From IMG/VR virus record IMGVR_UViG_3300032893_000125, positions 1 to 41,758 of that record: a stretch of DNA of 41,758 nt; one strand, given 5' to 3'. Shown here one piece after another: positions 23,115 through 30,055 of the stretch. Below the pieces are notes generated by a model that worked only from the letters and a program-made list of their open reading frames with translations, made no database searches and had not been told where the DNA came from. Positions within the stretch are counted from its first letter, which is position 1. Each line of letters opens with the position of its first letter. Origin of the DNA: a virus. A program made the position numbers and the translations under genes.

Positions 23115-24422
23115 TTACTGTGACAGAGTCACGTTCATATTCCAGCCCGGGGCCCTACAAATAAGGTTCCCGTAATAGCCAATACGAATCTCGAGCGCAT
23201 CCGCCGTTCCGACACGCAGGCCTTCGAGACCTTCCATGCCGTACGTGAGGATGTGCGGGATCTTACCGAGCGACTTCAGCTTCCACGTATTCATCGTGAG
23301 GAGGAAGCAGGTCGTCGGAGGACACGAACGGTCAGCAAGCACCGTGACGCGGCCGTAGGCGCTCTGGAAAGTGATACCTTCGAAAGCGACTTCGACTTCG
23401 TCGTGCTTAACCTGAACATACTGGACCTTGGCTCCGAGCGCGTTGACGAGAGCGGCATAGGACGCGAAGTCCATAATCGCCAAGTCAAATTTCGCACCTT
23501 CGCGAGCGCCGAAGGCAAGCGCATTGGTCATGCCTTCTTCGATCGTGTAGGAGCTAGCGTCGTAGCGGAGGCCGCCGAGACGGGTCGGATCAGCGGTTCG
23601 GTCAACACCCCAGAAGGTCGTAGCCGACACACCGGCCGCAACGCTCGGGATCCAGGCGCTAAAGCCCGTAAGAGCGTTGAAGGAGGTCGTCGAAGACGCA
23701 CCACCCGACGGGAGGTCACCGAGCACCGAAAGGTACGCAGAACCAGCTCCGATCGCCCACTTAGCGTCGAGCGAACCGGTCGAAGCCGTGCCGGTGATCA
23801 CACCGGTCGCCCGGTTGACCTGCGTAATGGTGACGTAATCGCTCGTAGGAGCGCCACCAGCCGAGCTAGAAGCGCAAATCGTCATGCCAACTTCGAAGTT
23901 GACAATCTGCTGCGCGTTAGCGAGCGGGAGCACCGTTCCACTGGCGACCGTGCCATTCTGCGTCGAGGCAGAGGTCGTGTTACCACGATTGGAGGTACCG
24001 TCGGCGAACAATTCAAATGCGATGTTGTTCGTGATCGAGCGGAAGCCGCCATCCATCTGGAGTTTCGCAGCGTCGACGAACGCACCGGCGTTGGTCTTCG
24101 TCTGCTCCATCAGGAGGTTCGTGATCGTGACGAGCTGGTAGTCAGAGATAACGTACACGAAGAACGACGCCAGAGAGGCAGCAGTCTGCTGGTTCTGAGC
24201 ATTGCTGAACGTGTGCGAACGTCCCTGCGGATTACCGTATTCGAGTGGGACCGGGATGTATTTACCGGCAAACCCGTCGGTAGACTCGTCTTTCGGAACA
24301 AGCGCGAAAGCAGGATTCTCTTTGTAGACTAGATCCTGCATGTATTCTTTGTCGTCTTTGTACAATTCTTTCAAAGACGCCAACTGGTTGGTACTATTGG
24401 CATAAACAGCTGAGGGACTCAT
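23115..24422 (-). CDS. Major capsid protein
   Basis: 435 residues, ATG with AAAGGA upstream. Composition and layout fit an HK97-fold capsid protein of the podovirus/P22-like kind: an N-terminal helical arm (ASLKELYKDDKEYMQDLVYKENPAF), a segment PVPLEYGNPQGRSHTFSNAQ, a long spine helix region (FVDAAKLQMDGGFRSITNNIAFELFADGT), a Thr/Ser/Gly-rich insertion (about 150-235), and a C-terminal domain with FDLAIMDFASYAALVNALGAKVQYVQ and a final beta strand. It sits directly downstream of the scaffold gene and is followed by a strong terminator, as usual for capsid genes. Codon use is regular and GC-rich compared with the accessory island. Confident. Confidence 0.88.
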   Translation of the reverse strand: MSPSAVYANSTNQLASLKELYKDDKEYMQDLVYKENPAFALVPKDESTDGFAGKYIPVPLEYGNPQGRSHTFSNAQNQQTAASLASFFVYVISDYQLVTITNLLMEQTKTNAGAFVDAAKLQMDGGFRSITNNIAFELFADGTSNRGNTTSASTQNGTVASGTVLPLANAQQIVNFEVGMTICASSSAGGAPTSDYVTITQVNRATGVITGTASTGSLDAKWAIGAGSAYLSVLGDLPSGGASSTTSFNALTGFSAWIPSVAAGVSATTFWGVDRTADPTRLGGLRYDASSYTIEEGMTNALAFGAREGAKFDLAIMDFASYAALVNALGAKVQYVQVKHDEVEVAFEGITFQSAYGRVTVLADRSCPPTTCFLLTMNTWKLKSLGKIPHILTYGMEGLEGLRVGTADALEIRIGYYGNLICRAPGWNMNVTLSQ

Positions 24423-24440
24423 ACTGTTCCTTTCTATACA

Positions 24441-24481
24441 CCGGTGCGAATGATTCCGTTTTCAGGAACCCTGTCGCATCG
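24441..24481 (-). other. Hairpin in the leader of the major capsid gene
   Basis: CCGGTGCGA (24441-24449) pairs with TCGCATCGG (24474-24482 region) over 9 positions with one G-U wobble, and inside it TTCC (24454-24457) pairs with GGAA (24465-24468). It lies about 20 nt upstream of the AAAGGA ribosome site. No U-tract follows, so mRNA stabilisation or processing of the capsid message is more likely than termination. The upstream half of the 125-nt gap also carries a TTGACT string without a good -10. Confidence 0.45.
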
Positions 24482-24547
24482 GCATTTGTTATTGGTTTAG
24501 GCTTATGATCTACTTTAAGAAGTCAAAACAAGTATTTATGACCTCTT

Positions 24548-25693
24548 TTAAGAGACCTTCTGCCCTTGAAATACGGCAATCGCACGCTCCCTAGCAGAGA
24601 GCTTCTTTCCACTAGTGGGGAGTGAATTGCTTAGAGTTTTAATCTGTCCAGGTTGCTGCTGGGACTGTCCTTGTGCAGGAGTGCCTTGCTCGGCGACCGG
24701 TGCTGGTGCTTTTGGTTGCAGACGCTTTTGGATCTTTTCCAGCTTAGAGAGTTTTTCGTGCTGTTCGACCCATTGCTGAACCAATTCGTCTTCAACTAAT
24801 CGGGCTGCCTCTTCGACCGTGAGAAGAGTGCCAGCTTCATACTGGCCTTCCAGCCCTTTTTCAAAGACTTCCTTAATAAGATTAGTCACTTCTCCGTGCT
24901 GCCCGGTAGCTTTAATCGTCGCAAATTCAGGGTCGGTATACACCAGGCGCCTGGCCTCCGCGTCGATAGCTTTGACGGCTTGCTCGTAGGATTGTGACTG
25001 ATTCTGTTCGTAAGCTTTGCGGGTTTCGTCCTGACTCGCTTCCAGTTTAGCAATCTTCTCCTCGAGCTTTCCGATATACGACGTGAGTCGATTATCGACA
25101 GGCTGATGGTTGAGGAGTCGATTTGCAAGTTCTTCGGCTGAAAGACCGAGTTCTTCGAAAACGCTCACCGGGTCGTTAAGCAGGCGATCCCTCGCGATGC
25201 TCGACGGCGGCTCAGTGGCGGGAGCGGCAGGGGTGCTGGCGCTCGCTTGAGGCGCTTTTGCTGCTTCGCGTTCGGCTTTAAAGGCCGCTCGCTCTGCGTT
25301 CAGCCGCTTCACTTCTGCACGTAGGGCTTGTTCCTTACGCGCCAGTGTAGCGTAATGCTGAGACAAAGGCGTCTCACTCTCTACTTTGGCGGGTTGACTA
25401 GTCGCGGCTGTCCCACCGGTGTCAGTTTGTCCAGTCGGAGCGGGGGTTTCGGGCGCCGGAAGGCTATTTTCGGCGTTAGCTTGGGCGGCCGCGTTAGCCT
25501 TAGCCAAAGCCACGTCAAACGCATCCTGAGGCTGCGGGGGCTGCTGATTGGCAGGCTGGGTGCTATCCTGTCTACCTCCCATAAACGCGTTAATAGCGCG
25601 TTCCCTAGAAGCTCTGGCGGCGTCTGAAGTACCGGCGGGTTTTTCGATGAAGGGAATAGAGGGCCCAGCTTTGGGCGTGACATTGAATGACAT
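24548..25693 (-). CDS. Head scaffolding protein
   Basis: 381 residues, hydrophilic and rich in Pro, Gln, Ala and Glu in the first 150 residues, with long charged coiled-coil segments in the middle (ATLARKEQALRAEVKRLNAERAAFKAEREAAK; KLEEKIAKLEASQDETRKAYEQNQSQSYEQAVKAIDAEARR). A basic C-terminus (KKLSARERAIAVFQGQKVS) may bind the coat. This profile and the position between portal and major capsid genes are standard for scaffolds. NPARERAI-like segments occur at both ends (residues ~27-34 RASRERAI and near the C-terminus SARERAI), a small internal repeat. Confident by synteny. Confidence 0.85.
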   Translation of the reverse strand: MSFNVTPKAGPSIPFIEKPAGTSDAARASRERAINAFMGGRQDSTQPANQQPPQPQDAFDVALAKANAAAQANAENSLPAPETPAPTGQTDTGGTAATSQPAKVESETPLSQHYATLARKEQALRAEVKRLNAERAAFKAEREAAKAPQASASTPAAPATEPPSSIARDRLLNDPVSVFEELGLSAEELANRLLNHQPVDNRLTSYIGKLEEKIAKLEASQDETRKAYEQNQSQSYEQAVKAIDAEARRLVYTDPEFATIKATGQHGEVTNLIKEVFEKGLEGQYEAGTLLTVEEAARLVEDELVQQWVEQHEKLSKLEKIQKRLQPKAPAPVAEQGTPAQGQSQQQPGQIKTLSNSLPTSGKKLSARERAIAVFQGQKVS

Positions 25694-25750
25694 AATCGTT
25701 CCTTGCGAGGTTATATAAAGTCTTTTAATTACTACTAGTTAGGCGATTAG

Positions 25751-25811
25751 CAGGACGCCCTCCTGTTATCTTGATGACCGGAGTAAACTGTGCGCAACTC
25801 CTCCGGTCATC
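25751..25811 (-). other. Tandem hairpins in the scaffold gene leader
   Basis: A perfect 11-bp stem GATGACCGGAG (25773-25783) / CTCCGGTCATC (25801-25811) has a 17-nt loop. A second 5-bp stem CAGGA (25751-25755) / TCCTG (25761-25765) follows on the minus strand. They fill much of the 136-nt gap between the gene at 25830 and the scaffold start at 25693. No T-tract follows, so RNA processing, stability control or an attenuated signal separating portal from scaffold/capsid expression is suggested. Confidence 0.55.
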
Positions 25812-25829
25812 CTCGTGCTAACGCTGTGA

Positions 25830-26318
25830 TTAATCAGGGAAAGCGTTTTTCCAAATCTTAGCCGCCCAGTGTCCGATCTTGGCTTTAAAGCCGTCCTGCA
25901 CCGGGGGGATGGAAGGCGTCGTAGCGACGATATTGATAGTGGGCGCCTTCGTCTGCTCGACGATCTGTTTCACACGATCGTCAGTATAACCATTTGGAAT
26001 TGCAGGATTATTTTTTACATCCCCTTCAGCCATAACGTTTTTAAGACGCATCTCCTCTCGCTCTTCTTTCGTGAACTTGAGGTCGTGAGACTGCTCCTCA
26101 ATCATCTTGATCGCAGTGGCGCGGCGAATAGCGAAAGCCTTCTGAGTGGCGATAGCACGAGCTTCGGCAAGTAGCGCCTGTTCTTTGCGCCAGGCCTTGA
26201 CTTCCTCAGATCCGCCTATGACAGTCACCGTGTAGGGAAGAACCTTCTTCGCCGGTGTGACGAAAGAATCAGGCGCTTCCGGGATGCTCCAGTTATTAGT
26301 CCAGCGATTGAAGGCCAT
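25830..26318 (-). CDS. Small protein after the portal gene, unknown
   Basis: 162 residues. The start ATG shares an A with the portal stop (TAATG), so translation is coupled. An N-terminal region (MAFNRWTNNWSIPEAPDSF) is followed by a basic/acidic helical stretch (KAWRKEQALLAEARAIATQKAFAIRRATAIKMIEEQS) and a C-terminal IPPVQDGFKAKIGHWAAKIWKNAFPD. No domain recognised. The position between portal and scaffold suggests a head-assembly accessory factor, by inference only. Confidence 0.65.
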   Translation of the reverse strand: MAFNRWTNNWSIPEAPDSFVTPAKKVLPYTVTVIGGSEEVKAWRKEQALLAEARAIATQKAFAIRRATAIKMIEEQSHDLKFTKEEREEMRLKNVMAEGDVKNNPAIPNGYTDDRVKQIVEQTKAPTINIVATTPSIPPVQDGFKAKIGHWAAKIWKNAFPD

Positions 26319-28246
26319 TACGCAGCTCCCATGTTAGCGTTAGGCACTAACGGTGATTGAGGTTGGGGCACCGGCTGAGCTTGGGGAGGGGCTTGCGTAG
26401 GCCCTTGCGCTCCTGGAGGTGGAGGTACCATTCCTGCCGATGCCTGGTTGATAAAGTCCAAAGTTTGGTCGTAAAAATCTCTTAACATTTGTGCCCGCTC
26501 TTCTTCTAACTTAGCGGGAACATAGAGATTATAATACTGAACGACCAGCTCTTTCGCGAGCGTTAGATCCATGAAGCCGTCGGGCCCGGTGTAGACGCCT
26601 TCTTCTACAATCTCATCGAGGTACTTGTAAATACGCTCTTCAGAGGCGTTAGCGAGCTTTTCCTGCTGCTGAAGGTCCGGATAATCAAGGAGCCTGCGTC
26701 CTTCGCGGATTGTAATCATGCCCGCTTGGATCATCTCCGTGACCTTCTGCATGCGCCCTGCAGGATCGCGGGGTAGCGAAGACATGTTAAAGCATTGAAT
26801 TACAAAGGGATCTTGGAGTAGCTTGGCGTTGGGTAGATCTATTGTTTTAGTTCCGTCCTTCCCAGGGTAAACCGTCTGATACTCCCCGGTGTCTTCGCAG
26901 ATGTCTTTGGCGCAATCGACGACGAGATATGCAGCATCCACAAAGAGATTGTCATACCTACGAGAAAGTGAATTAAACCGATCGCTAGCAATGTCATCAT
27001 AAACGCGTTGAGCTTCGCCCGAATTGAGTCCCGCCGGCTTCTCGCCCGACGCCTGCATGTTAGACACACCACATTGCTGGAAGCCGTACTGGATGAGGCG
27101 CTGCAGTTGTGCATAGAGTTCTTCCGGGACACAGGGGGCGACTTCGAAGATCGGCTTAGTGCCGATATAGGGCACTACGACTCCGATGTCGTTGTTAAAC
27201 GCTGCAGGATTGACTTTAGAGCCCGCTTCAACGAACACTCGGGGAACGCCCACAAGTTTAATGGCCCTCGAGATCGTGAACAGCAGGGAGTTAATCTCCA
27301 GTTGAGTTCCCATGAGCTGCTCAGCGATACCCTGTGCCCAGAACCCAAGTAGTCGGGGACTGTAGTGAAGGAAAACAAAGGGGAATTTGTCTTTGTCATA
27401 GTCTTCCTCAAAGATAATGCCGGAGGAGCAGGCGACGATATGTTTGCCGTCTTTAGCTCCTTTGCCAGAAGGGAGATGCCAGCCCTCGACGACAAGGACT
27501 AAGTCGGAAATGGACTTGGAAGAGTCGGCGGAGTTATCAATAGTGGCACGCTCAGCCAGCTCGATGTCTTTTTTGGCTGAAGCGGGGCTATCGTTAATGA
27601 GTACTCGTCGGTCTACCAACTTTAATTGGTATATCTGGCGCGGAGAGCGGTCGCCGTAAACGCCTTCGTTTGGATCAATGAGGAGTTCGGTAAGGAGTAA
27701 TCGATCAACGGCAACTTTATCATCAGCTCCGCGATAGATCTTGAGGACGCCGGTGCCTTCGACGAGCGCGTCTCGTAGGATGAGGGCCGCTTTATCGTAC
27801 ATCTTCGTTTGATAGAATTCGCCAAGTATGAAATTATTGAGTTTTTTCGCAAGATTACGTTCTTTGTAGTCTCCGTTGTCAGTGAGGAACACCGGGGCTG
27901 GGCGTGACTGAGAGATGCGAGAGACGAGGGTGTCGACAGCGCTTTGGATAATGTTGAAAGTCGGCCTGTCAGTCGGCAGGCCTGTCATCTGGTCCATCTT
28001 GCTCATGTTGGAGCCGATGAATGAAAATAATGACATGTTGCCATACAAGCGCGCATAGATAGCTGCTTGGCGATAACGATAGCCCTGGTTCGTGCGGAGG
28101 TAGTCGGCGGTGCCGAGAACCTCTGAACAGCGCTGGCTTGCATCTTTTGCTAGCCACCACTGATATTGCTTAGGAGAGCCAACTTTGTTGTTAGCCGAAG
28201 TCTTGAAGGTAATTGTCTTATTCGGCTGTACGTTTGTTACTTTCAC
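26318..28246 (-). CDS. Portal protein
   Basis: 642 residues, GTG start at 28244-28246 with GGTGA just upstream. The layout fits podovirus-type portals. An N-terminal helical region ends in YGNMSLFSFIGSNMSKMD; FNIIQSAVDTLVSRISQSRPAPVFLTDNGDYKERNLAKKLNNFILGEFYQTK (about 98-150) is the usual 'n-x-i-x-s-x-v-d-t-l-x-s-r-i-x-x-x-r-P' signature. A beta stem region and LLGFWAQGIAEQLMGTQLEINSLL follow, then a long alpha-helical C-terminus ending in a Pro/Gln-rich tail (GAQGPTQAPPQAQPVPQPQS). It lies between the terminase side and the scaffold/capsid pair. Confident. Confidence 0.9.
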   Translation of the reverse strand: MKVTNVQPNKTITFKTSANNKVGSPKQYQWWLAKDASQRCSEVLGTADYLRTNQGYRYRQAAIYARLYGNMSLFSFIGSNMSKMDQMTGLPTDRPTFNIIQSAVDTLVSRISQSRPAPVFLTDNGDYKERNLAKKLNNFILGEFYQTKMYDKAALILRDALVEGTGVLKIYRGADDKVAVDRLLLTELLIDPNEGVYGDRSPRQIYQLKLVDRRVLINDSPASAKKDIELAERATIDNSADSSKSISDLVLVVEGWHLPSGKGAKDGKHIVACSSGIIFEEDYDKDKFPFVFLHYSPRLLGFWAQGIAEQLMGTQLEINSLLFTISRAIKLVGVPRVFVEAGSKVNPAAFNNDIGVVVPYIGTKPIFEVAPCVPEELYAQLQRLIQYGFQQCGVSNMQASGEKPAGLNSGEAQRVYDDIASDRFNSLSRRYDNLFVDAAYLVVDCAKDICEDTGEYQTVYPGKDGTKTIDLPNAKLLQDPFVIQCFNMSSLPRDPAGRMQKVTEMIQAGMITIREGRRLLDYPDLQQQEKLANASEERIYKYLDEIVEEGVYTGPDGFMDLTLAKELVVQYYNLYVPAKLEEERAQMLRDFYDQTLDFINQASAGMVPPPPGAQGPTQAPPQAQPVPQPQSPLVPNANMGAA

Positions 28247-28260
28247 AGTTCACCGAGTGT

Positions 28261-28611
28261 TTACACATCCCCGGACCCGCCTGCGCTCCAGAGTAGCATC
28301 GCGAGGTCATCAGGCGCTTCGCCGGTGGGGGCTTCGGGTTGAGTGGGAATGCTTTGAGTGAGGGAAGCAGTAAGTCCTTCTTTAGCCCTCGTTGCACGGC
28401 TCTTGGCTTCGGCTAGGGCAAGCTCAAAGGGGTCCTTGCTGGTAGGGGTCTCGGAACCTGCCTTTCGTCGTTTATAGGGCGATTTAGGGGCCTCTGGGAG
28501 GAGCGTAAAGGTGATAGAGCCCACGGTCATCGTGTGAATGCCGCGCTTTCGGCAGAGAGTCACCAAACTGTCGAAGTCCTTAAGGCTCTTAATCTCCACG
28601 TTAGGCTCCAA
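28261..28611 (-). CDS. Small protein between structural genes, unknown
   Basis: 116 residues. The N-terminus MEPNVEIKSLKDFDSLVTLCRKRGIHTMTVGSITFTLLP combines a helix with a beta hairpin, followed by a basic Pro/Lys linker and an acidic, likely disordered C-terminal half (TQPEAPTGEAPDDLAMLLWSAGG). It overlaps the upstream structural gene by 11 nt and ends 14 nt before the portal start. The hydrophobic C-terminal peptide DDLAMLLWS could be a binding motif. No family recognised. Confidence 0.65.
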   Translation of the reverse strand: MEPNVEIKSLKDFDSLVTLCRKRGIHTMTVGSITFTLLPEAPKSPYKRRKAGSETPTSKDPFELALAEAKSRATRAKEGLTASLTQSIPTQPEAPTGEAPDDLAMLLWSAGGSGDV

Positions 28612-28933
28612 TGCGAGTGACGGTAATGAAGCCTTTGAACTGGTTTGGCCCGGCGTCGGAGGCCGTAGACGACGTCACGACCACACCAATCACGTCATTC
28701 ACTGCGCAATTAACGACGGCTGACGCGTTCAATTCGTTACCCGTGATGCCGCTACCGAGCGTCGCGAGCGTCGAGCTGTTATTTTTGAGTACGATCTGAA
28801 TACCGTTGAGAGTGTTAATATCTGTTAACTTTACAGCGACTCGATGAGTGCCGGCCGTCTGAATCGTGTAATTGAACGTGTCGAGCGTATTGAACAGATA
28901 CTCGTGGTTAAAGTTAGCGATTGTGGTAGCCAT
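28601..28933 (-). CDS. Small beta-rich virion-type protein
   Basis: 110 residues, ATG overlapping the upstream TAA (TAATG). The sequence is beta-predicted throughout (FNYTIQTAGTHRVAVKLTDI, GIQIVLKNNSSTLATLG, VIGVVVTSSTASD, GFITVTRIGA) and resembles small decoration or fibre-tip-like domains. Its position between the repeat protein and portal genes suggests a head decoration role. No catalytic residues seen; inference from fold pattern and synteny. Confidence 0.65.
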   Translation of the reverse strand: MATTIANFNHEYLFNTLDTFNYTIQTAGTHRVAVKLTDINTLNGIQIVLKNNSSTLATLGSGITGNELNASAVVNCAVNDVIGVVVTSSTASDAGPNQFKGFITVTRIGA

Positions 28934-29700
28934 TAGTCGTGCGTCCCTTCACCGCTGCCGATTTTCTTGAGGCCACGTTTACGAATCTTAGCGACGATAC
29001 TGTCATCTTCTTCATCTTCCTCAGCCGGGCCACCATGCTCATTGGAGCTGTCAGGTTGTCCCTCTAACTGGTCATTATCATAGACTTTTTTGCCGAGAGC
29101 GTTGTAGCTAAGGTCATCTTCGACGTTTCCGTGTTCAACGTCAGAGTCGTCGAGGTCATCTACACGGCCACCTGCTGCAAACCGTTTGCGGTGACGGAGA
29201 GAGTCATAAACCGACGTAGAACCAGCACGAAGCTCTTCGCCTTCTGGCATCTCTCTCACCATGCCGCCCTCGGCATAGCTGTTCGTGCGCTCCATGGAAT
29301 CAGCGGTGGGCCGCCCAGCGTCGCCACGAATCAGTTCGTCGTGAGCGTGACCACCGGGTACATAGCAGGAAGGCGTGCACAGGTGCGTCTCGCCTGAGTC
29401 AGCCGTAGGGCGCTCAGAGCCGGCTCTGACGAGACCGCCCTCGGCGTACTGCATAGAGTCAGCCGTAGGACGACCAGCATCCGCGCGGACAAGGCCCCCT
29501 TTCGAATATTGCATGGAATCGGCAGTAGGCTCACCGGCGTCGGCTTTGATAAGGCCGCCTTTGAATTTCTTGTTCTTGCGCTGGACACTATACGCAATTG
29601 CCAAGTTTTGAGCCCTGTTGGCTTTGCCGGGATTGGCTTTCATCTCCGTTTCCACATTCTGTTTAAAAGCGGCTTTGCTGGCGGATTGTTTCAGGGGCAT
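28933..29700 (-). CDS. Virion-associated-type protein with 20-residue tandem repeats
   Basis: 255 residues. A lysine-rich start (MPLKQSASKAAFKQNVETEMKA) resembles the conserved opening of small phage proteins that precede the portal ('sk-k-a-f-x-x-N-i-x-x-E-x-x-a-G-k-x-x-x-Q-a-x-a-I-a-y'). Residues 48-150 then carry repeats of exactly 20 residues of the type GGLVRADAGRPTADSMQYAE, with one copy interrupted by a Cys/His segment (CTPSCYVPGGHAHDE). The C-terminal part is acidic (DDLDDSDVEHGNVEDDLSY) and ends in a basic segment. It probably joins the virion or assembly machinery. The role of the repeats is unknown. Confidence 0.7.
   Translation of the reverse strand: MPLKQSASKAAFKQNVETEMKANPGKANRAQNLAIAYSVQRKNKKFKGGLIKADAGEPTADSMQYSKGGLVRADAGRPTADSMQYAEGGLVRAGSERPTADSGETHLCTPSCYVPGGHAHDELIRGDAGRPTADSMERTNSYAEGGMVREMPEGEELRAGSTSVYDSLRHRKRFAAGGRVDDLDDSDVEHGNVEDDLSYNALGKKVYDNDQLEGQPDSSNEHGGPAEEDEEDDSIVAKIRKRGLKKIGSGEGTHD
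29251..29559 (-). repeat. 60-bp coding repeats (20-residue units)
   Basis: Codons 48-150 of the gene at 28933-29700 contain units GGLIKADAGEPTADSMQYSK (48-67), GGLVRADAGRPTADSMQYAE (68-87), a shortened GGLVRAGSERPTADS (88-102) and DELIRGDAGRPTADSMERTN (121-140), then EGGMVRE. The DNA of the units has diverged at third positions, pointing to old duplication maintained at protein level. Confidence 0.85.
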
Positions 29701-29706
29701 GGGCGG

Positions 29707-29964
29707 TTATTCCTCAGTGTGAGGGGCTTCCTCGTGGGGTTGACTTTCCAGAATCTGGAACATGGCTTTGAATGCCTCGGATACCCCTTTGGCGTCGTCA
29801 GCCTGCAGCGCGCGGAGGAGGTCTTGCGCGCCGGCGAGCAGCCCAGAGTTGCTATTATCCTTATCTTCCGCAGCCTTAGATTCTGGATTATCAGGGGCTC
29901 TTACTTTGGTGGCGACGATCGCTCCAGAAATGGCGCGCGGTTTTAGGAAAGGTAACATAGACAT
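29707..29964 (-). CDS. Small protein downstream of terminase, unknown
   Basis: 85 residues. MSMLPFLKPRAISGAIVATKV is a hydrophobic/basic start, followed by an acidic, Asn/Ser-rich linker and an amphipathic helix (LLAGAQDLLRALQADDAKGVSEAFKAMFQILE) with an acidic end. The sequence shape 'aaqdLlrAl...D..gv..AlkamF' recurs in small phage proteins encoded between terminase and portal. The start codon lies inside hairpin B. Function not known. Confidence 0.65.
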   Translation of the reverse strand: MSMLPFLKPRAISGAIVATKVRAPDNPESKAAEDKDNSNSGLLAGAQDLLRALQADDAKGVSEAFKAMFQILESQPHEEAPHTEE

Positions 29965-30000
29965 AGGGGTATCCGAGGCTCCTACTATGTCCGATTGTCC
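29960..30000 (-). promoter_or_regulatory. Intergenic hairpin B with GGCTCCTA and GTCCGAT sequence
   Basis: GACATAG (29960-29966) and CTATGTC (29985-29991) form a perfect 7-bp stem; the loop holds GGCTCCTA and the 3' flank CGATTGTCC. On the minus strand it reads TGGACAATCGGACATAG, closely matching element A (TGGATAATCGGACACTT). The stem includes the start codon of the 85-residue gene, so it could limit its translation. The remaining ~55 nt up to the terminase stop are AT-rich without further structure. Confidence 0.45.
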
Positions 30001-30055
30001 AGCGATTATGTGAAATTACGTAAAAATTAAGAAGAATATATGTAAAAAAGCAGAA

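Noticed and set aside
23253-24332. 359-codon plus-strand open frame across the capsid gene
   Set aside because: It is antisense to the confidently assigned capsid gene, is Arg/Glu/Val-biased as expected from the complement of GC-rich codons, and has no ribosome site or neighbours on that strand.
29251-29559. Possible CRISPR array (regularly spaced repeats)
   Set aside because: The repeats are contiguous, in frame, diverged at third positions and encode a 20-residue protein repeat; there are no unique spacers.
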